NCBI GenBank assembly: GCA_001824325.1
Contig: MHXC01000019.1
Coordinates: 1 to 9,632 of the forward strand
Source: Parcubacteria group bacterium RIFCSPHIGHO2_01_FULL_47_10b
GTDB taxonomy: Bacteria; Patescibacteriota; Minisyncoccia; 2-01-FULL-47-10
DNA: 9,632 bases
Direction of reading: 5' to 3'
Notes under the pieces: generated by a model
The model's input: the letters and a program-made list of their open reading frames with translations, nothing else
Databases searched by the model: none
What the model was told of the DNA's origin: nothing
Shown here: piece after piece, positions 5,802-9,632 of the stretch
Numbering within the stretch: the first letter of the stretch is position 1
Layout of the letters: the number at the start of each line of letters is the position of its first letter
Translations under genes and position numbers: made by a program

Positions 5802-6614
5802 CTAAGTTACAAGTAATTTATTTTTCATATTACGATCCAGTGACTCAAATCGTTTTATCGAAACGTTTAAAAATTTCTTGTCTATATCAACTCCTATAAA
5901 ATTTCTACCAAAGAAGTAAGATACAATCCCTGTGGTCGAACTACCGGCAAATGGATCAACGACTAAATCGCCTTTATTTGTCGACGCTAACACTATACGT
6001 TTCAATAAATCTTCTGGTTTTTGGGTAGGATGTTTTCCAAATTTTTTTTCGCCCGCCTTCGGCGTGCCGATAGCCCAAACTGAACGCATTTGGGTGTTCG
6101 GTTTTTTTATAAAATCCTCTAGCCACTTTCCCTCTTTCATTAGCTTGTAATTGAAAGTATGCTTGGCTTTTTTTTCTTTTCGCGCCCAAATAAGGGTTTC
6201 GTGACTAGCGGTGAAATAGCGACAACTTAAATTCGGCGATGCATTTGGTTTAAACCACGCGACATCGTTCAAAATATGAAATCCCGAAACTTGAAGCGCA
6301 AAGCCACATTGATAAATAGAGTGGTATGTCCCACTGACCCATAAAGTGCCTTCCGGCTTTAACGCACGCCTGACAGCTTGTATCCAATCAAGGTGAAATT
6401 GAAAATCTTTTTTTAACCCATTACTCTTATCCCACTGACCTTTATTCACACTGACGCGTCGCCCAGCATGAACTGTAAAGCCACCATTGGAAAGAAGGTA
6501 GGGGGGATCAGCAAACACCATATCAACCGAATTCTCCGGCATTCCGGCGAGAATATCCATGCAATTTGCGTGGTATAATCTAAATCTTTGTTTTTTGTAA
6601 TACGGTTTTTGCAT
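5802..6614 (-). CDS. DNA adenine-N6 methyltransferase, beta class (type II modification enzyme)
   Basis: The 270-residue enzyme transfers a methyl group from S-adenosylmethionine to N6 of adenine. The catalytic motif IV DPPY (36-39) comes before the SAM-binding motif I DPFAGSSTTG (220-229), with the target-recognition region between them; this order defines the beta class. Motif X GKHPTQKP (193-200) sits just before motif I. The stretch FADPPYLLSNGG (34-45) with VSVNKGQWDK (54-63) closely resembles the single-strand GATC methyltransferases of the DpnIIB (DpnA)/MboI systems. The insert around KKPNTQMRSVW (170-180) is not one I recall in DpnIIB. The specificity is therefore open. It is followed by the endonuclease after 4 nt. 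The start at 6614 gives MQKPYYKK, matching the relative's KPYYNK. Only a weak AAGGG precedes the ATG. Confidence 0.9.
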   Translation of the reverse strand: MQKPYYKKQRFRLYHANCMDILAGMPENSVDMVFADPPYLLSNGGFTVHAGRRVSVNKGQWDKSNGLKKDFQFHLDWIQAVRRALKPEGTLWVSGTYHSIYQCGFALQVSGFHILNDVAWFKPNASPNLSCRYFTASHETLIWARKEKKAKHTFNYKLMKEGKWLEDFIKKPNTQMRSVWAIGTPKAGEKKFGKHPTQKPEDLLKRIVLASTNKGDLVVDPFAGSSTTGIVSYFFGRNFIGVDIDKKFLNVSIKRFESLDRNMKNKLLVT

Positions 6615-6673
6615 AATCCCTTAATCAATTATTTTCCTGGTAAGAAGAGATTAAAATTGACCGACGTATTCCA

Positions 6674-6702
6674 ATCTTATCAGAAAAAATTAGATCAGTA
6701 AA
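6674..6702 (-). promoter_or_regulatory. Candidate promoter of the restriction-modification pair
   Basis: TTTACT (6702-6697) and TAAGAT (6679-6674) lie 17 bp apart on the minus strand, each with four of six consensus matches, about 60 bp before the methyltransferase ATG. The spacer contains a GATC. If the enzyme methylates GATC it could affect its own promoter, but the specificity is unknown. This is a weak prediction; read-through from the tRNA is an alternative. Confidence 0.3.
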
Positions 6703-6705
6703 CCC

Positions 6706-6729
6706 AAAAAAAATCGCTGCAGAAAAAAA
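6706..6729 (-). terminator. T-rich tail after the tRNA gene
   Basis: Downstream of the tRNA on the minus strand are two T runs, seven T at 6729-6723 and eight T at 6713-6706. No separate G+C-rich stem precedes them, apart from the tRNA itself, so this may be the end of the tRNA transcript. Confidence 0.35.
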
Positions 6730-6736
6730 CTGACTA

Positions 6737-6810
6737 TGGGCGACTCAGGATTCGAACCTGAGACCTTTCGAATGTGAATCGAACGCTCTAACCAACTGAG
6801 CTAGTCGCCC
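6737..6810 (-). tRNA. tRNA-Val (anticodon CAC)
   Basis: The minus strand folds into a complete cloverleaf. It has a 7-bp acceptor stem GGGCGAC/GTCGCCC with A as discriminator, a D arm GCTC-GAGC, a 5-bp anticodon stem TTCGA/TCGAA around the loop TTCACAT, a 5-nt variable region and a T arm TCAGG/CCTGA with TTCGAAT. The anticodon CAC reads the valine codon GUG. The 3' CCA is not encoded, so it must be added by a nucleotidyltransferase. It is 122 bp upstream of the methyltransferase ATG on the same strand. Confidence 0.95.
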
Positions 6811-6837
6811 TCGTAAATGAACTCATGCCTACTCCTA

Positions 6838-6866
6838 ATAATAACGCTGATACACCTCGCTGGCAA
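6838..6866 (-). promoter_or_regulatory. Promoter of tRNA-Val
   Basis: TTGCCA (6866-6861) and TATTAT (6843-6838) are separated by exactly 17 bp on the minus strand, each with five of six matches to the sigma70 consensus. Transcription would start near 6831, about 20 nt before the mature 5' end. This is the best-matching promoter in the window. Confidence 0.65.
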
Positions 6867-6879
6867 CAACACCAGTTAA

Positions 6880-6932
6880 GACGAGTGGTGCCCGTGTGAG
6901 AATGTAAAATTCGAACATGGGTACCACGAGTC
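6880..6932. repeat. Inverted repeat flanked by short direct repeats
   Basis: GGTGCCCGTG (6887-6896) and CATGGGTACC (6916-6925) are inverted copies with two mismatches that become G-U pairs in plus-strand RNA, giving a 10-bp stem with a 19-nt loop. ACGAGT occurs as a direct repeat just outside both arms (6881-6886 and 6926-6931), and the pairing partly resumes beyond a 2x2 internal loop. No T run follows on either strand, so it is not a standard terminator. The rest of the spacer 6811-6967 holds only the tRNA promoter. Confidence 0.5.
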
Positions 6933-6967
6933 AGGGGCGTGGAATTAGTTCAAGGGGAGGCGCTCGC

Positions 6968-7576
6968 TTAGACCTTCAAATTATCAATAATCCGCCGATG
7001 CGGCTTCTGGAAAATACTCCGCACAAACCGATCATAGATATTGTATCGATACGTGAACTCACTCGTCTCCATGACGGTATAATTGATAGTTCGGCCTACA
7101 TCAGCTTCTATTTCCTGGATAAATGTCTTCATCTTTGCCGGCTCAATATCATCCCCAACAATAAAGAAATCAATTTGTGAGTTGTCTTTGCCCAAAAACA
7201 CACCCAGCAGTAACGCCAACCGAATCTTCCCAAGCGCATTCAGTTTCCGAACCGTGTCCATTTCATTAATTGGAAATGCTTTCAAAATGAGCGCCTTCAA
7301 TTCGAGATACAGTTCGAATTTCTGATCAATGCCATACAACGGCTTGAGACTCTCACTCTTTTTTACCCCCGCTTCCATTTTTCCCTGCTCGGTCCGCAAG
7401 AGCCCAATTTGTTCAAGAGTTTGAAGATATGCGTGTGTCGTATTATAGTTGGCCTGAATTTCGCGGGCAATTTCACCGACGCGGAATGTTTCCGTCGGGT
7501 GATGGAATAAGAACTTAAGCGCGCGTGCCTGCGTGTCAGAGCCAAATAATTTACCGAGGACTTCTTGATGTAACAT
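6968..7576 (-). CDS. Winged-helix DNA-binding protein with degenerate nucleotidyltransferase-like C-terminal domain
   Basis: From the ATG at 7576 the product has 202 residues. Residues 8-80 form a winged helix-turn-helix: LFGSDTQARALKFLFHHP, FRVGEIAREIQANYNTTHAY and LEQIGLLRTEQG are the usual three helices and start of the wing. Residues 115-202 resemble the minimal nucleotidyltransferase-like domain found fused to such regulators in Patescibacteria and archaea: LALLLGVFLGKDNSQIDFFIVGDD (120-143). The normal GS start of the NTase motif is GV here and only one of the catalytic acids (Asp136) is evident, so activity is unlikely. An ATG seven codons earlier (7597) is in frame but has no family support and lies inside an inverted repeat. 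The gene is divergent from the PP2C-like gene and probably regulates that region; the target is inferred. Confidence 0.75.
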   Translation of the reverse strand: MLHQEVLGKLFGSDTQARALKFLFHHPTETFRVGEIAREIQANYNTTHAYLQTLEQIGLLRTEQGKMEAGVKKSESLKPLYGIDQKFELYLELKALILKAFPINEMDTVRKLNALGKIRLALLLGVFLGKDNSQIDFFIVGDDIEPAKMKTFIQEIEADVGRTINYTVMETSEFTYRYNIYDRFVRSIFQKPHRRIIDNLKV

Positions 7577-7590
7577 ACACCTACATCCTA

Positions 7591-7638
7591 GTTTCATTTT
7601 TTTGAAACGTCAATATCAACAGGGTTTCCACCGTTTCA
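7591..7638. promoter_or_regulatory. Repeated GTTTC/GAAAC half-sites in the divergent spacer
   Basis: GTTTCA (7591-7596) and TGAAAC (7603-7608) form a perfect inverted repeat around six T. Two more half-sites follow, GTTTCC (7624-7629) and GTTTCA (7633-7638), the last ending two bases before the -35 of the plus-strand promoter. Such an array between a winged-helix gene and its divergent neighbour is a reasonable operator candidate. Binding by that protein is inference. Confidence 0.4.
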
Positions 7639-7640
7639 AT

Positions 7641-7668
7641 TTGCGAAAAAAAACAACTATAGTATACT
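7641..7668 (+). promoter_or_regulatory. Promoter of the PP2C-like membrane protein gene
   Basis: TTGCGA (7641-7646) and TATACT (7663-7668) are spaced by 16 bp. Transcription would begin near 7675, only about five bases before the ATG at 7680, so the mRNA would be nearly leaderless. This fits the absence of a Shine-Dalgarno sequence. Confidence 0.5.
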
Positions 7669-7679
7669 TGGGTTGTCCT

Positions 7680-9632
7680 ATGAAAGCTGAAATCGAGGTT
7701 TCCAAACTCCTTATAGAAGGCCGTAACCGAGTCGATATTTTTATGTATCGACCGGAGAATGTTGCGTGTGAACACCTGGGCAATCTGTTTATAATCGGCG
7801 AAATCGAGTCGATCGGCCGAAAACAAAAAGACGATTTTTTTGTATTGAACTCCATTGCTTCTATCGTCAAAAAAACATATTACCATACTATCTCCGGCAC
7901 CCCGGAAGACAACCTCGAACTTGCGCTCAAACAAGTCAACAATCAAATCGATCAGCTTACCAGCCGCGAGCTCTCCAGTATTCGAGAAACATTTCACTTT
8001 ATTGTAGCCGCAGTCGCCGACCGGGCGATATATTTTTCAAAAACCGGCGACAGCGAGATTGTTCTCGTTCGCGGTTCTAATTGGCTAAACATTGGCCACG
8101 CAGAAGCTGACAACGACGTCCGCCAGCGATATAAATTCTTTTCCGATATTATTAGCGGCCAACTCAACGACCGCGACATACTCCTATTCTTCACTCCCCG
8201 ATTGGCGCCGTTTCTGTCACAAGAGTCGATGCGCAATAAATTGGCGAGTCGGCAATTCGACACTGAGCATGCCTCCATACAGAAATACCTACTCACGGTT
8301 GACCCCGTAACCAGTCAGGCGTGCGTCCAATTACAAATTCACTTAAACGGCGAGGGCAGTGAGCACATCGGCAAGACTATACTTGATCTGGATGCAGAGC
8401 CAGAGCCAGAGCCAGAGCCCGAGACCGAATTGGAGCCGCAACAGAAGCCAAAACAAACCCCAGAACCAAAGCCATCCCTGAAAAAAATAGGAAGGAAGTC
8501 CGAGGAGGTGCCAGAAGTAATCGAAGCAACTGAACCATCAGAAGGTTCAATCGAACATTTCATGCAACAAAAACCGCCTGCGCGATCGCCTTCTACCCAC
8601 AAAGATCGAGGCGCAGCAGTTAAAGCTGCTTTTGCATCAGTGGCGCGAAAGGTTCGAGAAAAGTTTCCAATCCTTATGTCGTCACTCGGTAAGCGCCTGT
8701 CCCTTGGCTTTACCCAAGCTCTTAAAACCATTAAAGATAAATTCCAAAGTGCAAAACTCTCACGACCCGACGTTCAAACGATTACTGGGCAACTCCATCC
8801 AGCCGGCATGAGACTGCGCGAAGGAACTCGCCAGGTATCACAGATATTCGGCTCAGTGAAAAGAAATGCTTCTTCGGGTATCCGCATTGTCGGCTCAAGG
8901 TTGTCGCAATTGATGCAACGAATTATCGATCGAATAAAAACGATACGAAACGCCAGAACCACCGGCACGACTCCAATGTCAAGACCAACCCCTATGCCGC
9001 ACATTAGTATTTCGCGCAGCAGTGGAGCTCCATCAAAAACCCGTTTCTATGCACTAGTCGGGCTATTCATCCTGGCCATCATCATGCTCGCAGGCGCCCT
9101 TATCTATCAACAACAACTCAAAGGCCAAATACAAACAAACCTCGTTAAACAGCAGGGCAATCAAGCCAAGCTCGACCAGCTTTTGACGGATAAACGAACC
9201 AAAACCATCCGACTCACCGACGATGACATCGCCATTCGATTTACCACCCTTTCACTCAATAAACCATTTACGATCTACACTGGCTTTATTCGCACAGACG
9301 CCTCTCCGCGACTTATACTTGTCGGAGATGAAAGCGTCTATTTCGCTGATGAAACAACTGATATTGACGGCATTTTCATCCGTTATAGCGCCGACCTGAA
9401 ACCCACAACCGGTGCCGCGCTCCTGACTACAACGAACCAACTCCTCTTGTATTCCGTCGACTCGCCCAATACTTTCGTATTTATGAACCTCAAGACTGGC
9501 GATATTACTACCGACAATATCGAACTCGATGCGCCCATTCAAGCCATTGCTGAATTCAATAATCGCGTCTATGCGTTGACCCAGAATCAGATATATCGCT
9601 TTGGCGTAAGTACGGGTGCTCCAGCGCCTATC
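7680..9632 (+). CDS. PP2C-like (catalytic residues lost) transmembrane protein, 3' part missing
   Basis: The frame is open from the ATG at 7680 to the window end (651 codons) and has no stop. Residues 1 to about 215 look like a PP2C/PPM phosphatase fold: an FFVLNSIASIV segment where DGMGGH is expected, a long helix NLELALKQVNNQIDQL, then FHFIVAAVADRAIYFSKTGDSEIVLVR with GDS at 123-125 as in HVGDSR. The metal-binding aspartates of the first motif are absent, so it is probably a pseudophosphatase. Then come a Glu-Pro repeat (240-248), a charged linker, a basic helix-rich part (about 300-440), one transmembrane helix (about 457-476), a short Gln-rich coil, and from about 500 a beta-rich region with repeating strands (ILVGDESVYFAD, LLLYSVD, VYALTQNQIYRF) that suggests a beta-propeller. 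The N-terminus should be cytoplasmic and the C-terminus outside. Role unknown; a membrane signalling or scaffold protein is plausible. Confidence 0.75.
   Translation, partial: MKAEIEVSKLLIEGRNRVDIFMYRPENVACEHLGNLFIIGEIESIGRKQKDDFFVLNSIASIVKKTYYHTISGTPEDNLELALKQVNNQIDQLTSRELSSIRETFHFIVAAVADRAIYFSKTGDSEIVLVRGSNWLNIGHAEADNDVRQRYKFFSDIISGQLNDRDILLFFTPRLAPFLSQESMRNKLASRQFDTEHASIQKYLLTVDPVTSQACVQLQIHLNGEGSEHIGKTILDLDAEPEPEPEPETELEPQQKPKQTPEPKPSLKKIGRKSEEVPEVIEATEPSEGSIEHFMQQKPPARSPSTHKDRGAAVKAAFASVARKVREKFPILMSSLGKRLSLGFTQALKTIKDKFQSAKLSRPDVQTITGQLHPAGMRLREGTRQVSQIFGSVKRNASSGIRIVGSRLSQLMQRIIDRIKTIRNARTTGTTPMSRPTPMPHISISRSSGAPSKTRFYALVGLFILAIIMLAGALIYQQQLKGQIQTNLVKQQGNQAKLDQLLTDKRTKTIRLTDDDIAIRFTTLSLNKPFTIYTGFIRTDASPRLILVGDESVYFADETTDIDGIFIRYSADLKPTTGAALLTTTNQLLLYSVDSPNTFVFMNLKTGDITTDNIELDAPIQAIAEFNNRVYALTQNQIYRFGVSTGAPAPI
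8397..8420 (+). repeat. Hexanucleotide GAGCCA repeat coding for Glu-Pro
   Basis: Four consecutive hexamers (three GAGCCA and one GAGCCC) encode Glu-Pro four times in the linker after the PP2C-like domain. Slippage would change the linker in whole Glu-Pro units without breaking the frame, so length variation between strains is possible. Confidence 0.75.

Noticed and set aside
4300..6810. Integrated element with attachment sites at tRNA-Val
   Set aside because: No integrase is present and I could not find a second copy of the tRNA 3' end at the far side of the restriction-modification genes.
6880..6932. Degraded tRNA or tRNA-like structure
   Set aside because: A TTCGAA in the loop recalls a T loop, but no T stem, acceptor pairing or anticodon arm can be built around it.
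7994..8731. Minus-strand frames opposite the PP2C-like gene
   Set aside because: They are antisense to a long open plus-strand frame with clear domain pattern and a transmembrane helix; the Ser/Gly repeats are the antisense of the Glu-Pro repeat.
1..9632. CRISPR array or complete insertion sequence
   Set aside because: No regularly spaced identical repeats and no transposase-like protein were seen on either strand.

Overview
The window looks like a chromosomal segment of a Patescibacteria (candidate phyla radiation) bacterium, most likely of the Parcubacteria side, although this is inference. The signs are compact genes, a membrane-anchored ClpC/ClpB-like ATPase next to the start of the division cluster, a winged-helix protein with a degenerate nucleotidyltransferase-like domain, a large PP2C-like membrane protein, and few Shine-Dalgarno sequences. 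No 16S rRNA or other marker fixes the lineage. All genes from 1 to about 7576 lie on the minus strand; one large gene on the plus strand fills the right end.

Left part (1-1263): the first two genes of the dcw cell-division and cell-wall cluster, mraZ then rsmH (rsmH is cut by the window edge). Upstream of mraZ is a dense control region. It has a sigma70-type promoter, five TGG-headed repeats at an exact 10-bp period that match the known MraZ operator layout, and three perfect DnaA boxes (TTATCCACA), one of them inside the MraZ repeats.

Centre-left (1264-4343): a two-gene unit encodes a small tryptophan- and phenylalanine-rich membrane protein and a membrane-anchored double-AAA+ Clp-like protein. 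The ATPase has a degraded first ATPase module and lacks the usual aromatic pore loop in the second. Upstream lies a tiny 55-residue, extremely basic histone-H1-like protein with its own promoter, strong ribosome binding site and terminator.

Centre (4344-6810): an HD-domain phosphohydrolase related to (p)ppGpp hydrolases sits behind a roughly 250-nt structured leader that contains a terminator-like hairpin. Next comes a compact type II restriction-modification pair (beta-class adenine methyltransferase and a short PD-(D/E)XK nuclease) that is visibly richer in A+T than its surroundings. It lies directly downstream of a tRNA-Val(CAC) gene with a near-consensus promoter.

Right part (6811-9632): a 157-bp spacer with an inverted repeat, the winged-helix regulator-like gene, and divergently from it a long open gene. 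That gene encodes a PP2C-fold domain without its metal-binding residues, a Glu-Pro repeat linker, a basic helical region, one transmembrane helix and a beta-rich extracytoplasmic part that continues past the window. The 103-bp divergent region carries repeated GTTTC/GAAAC half-sites and a promoter that would give an almost leaderless transcript.
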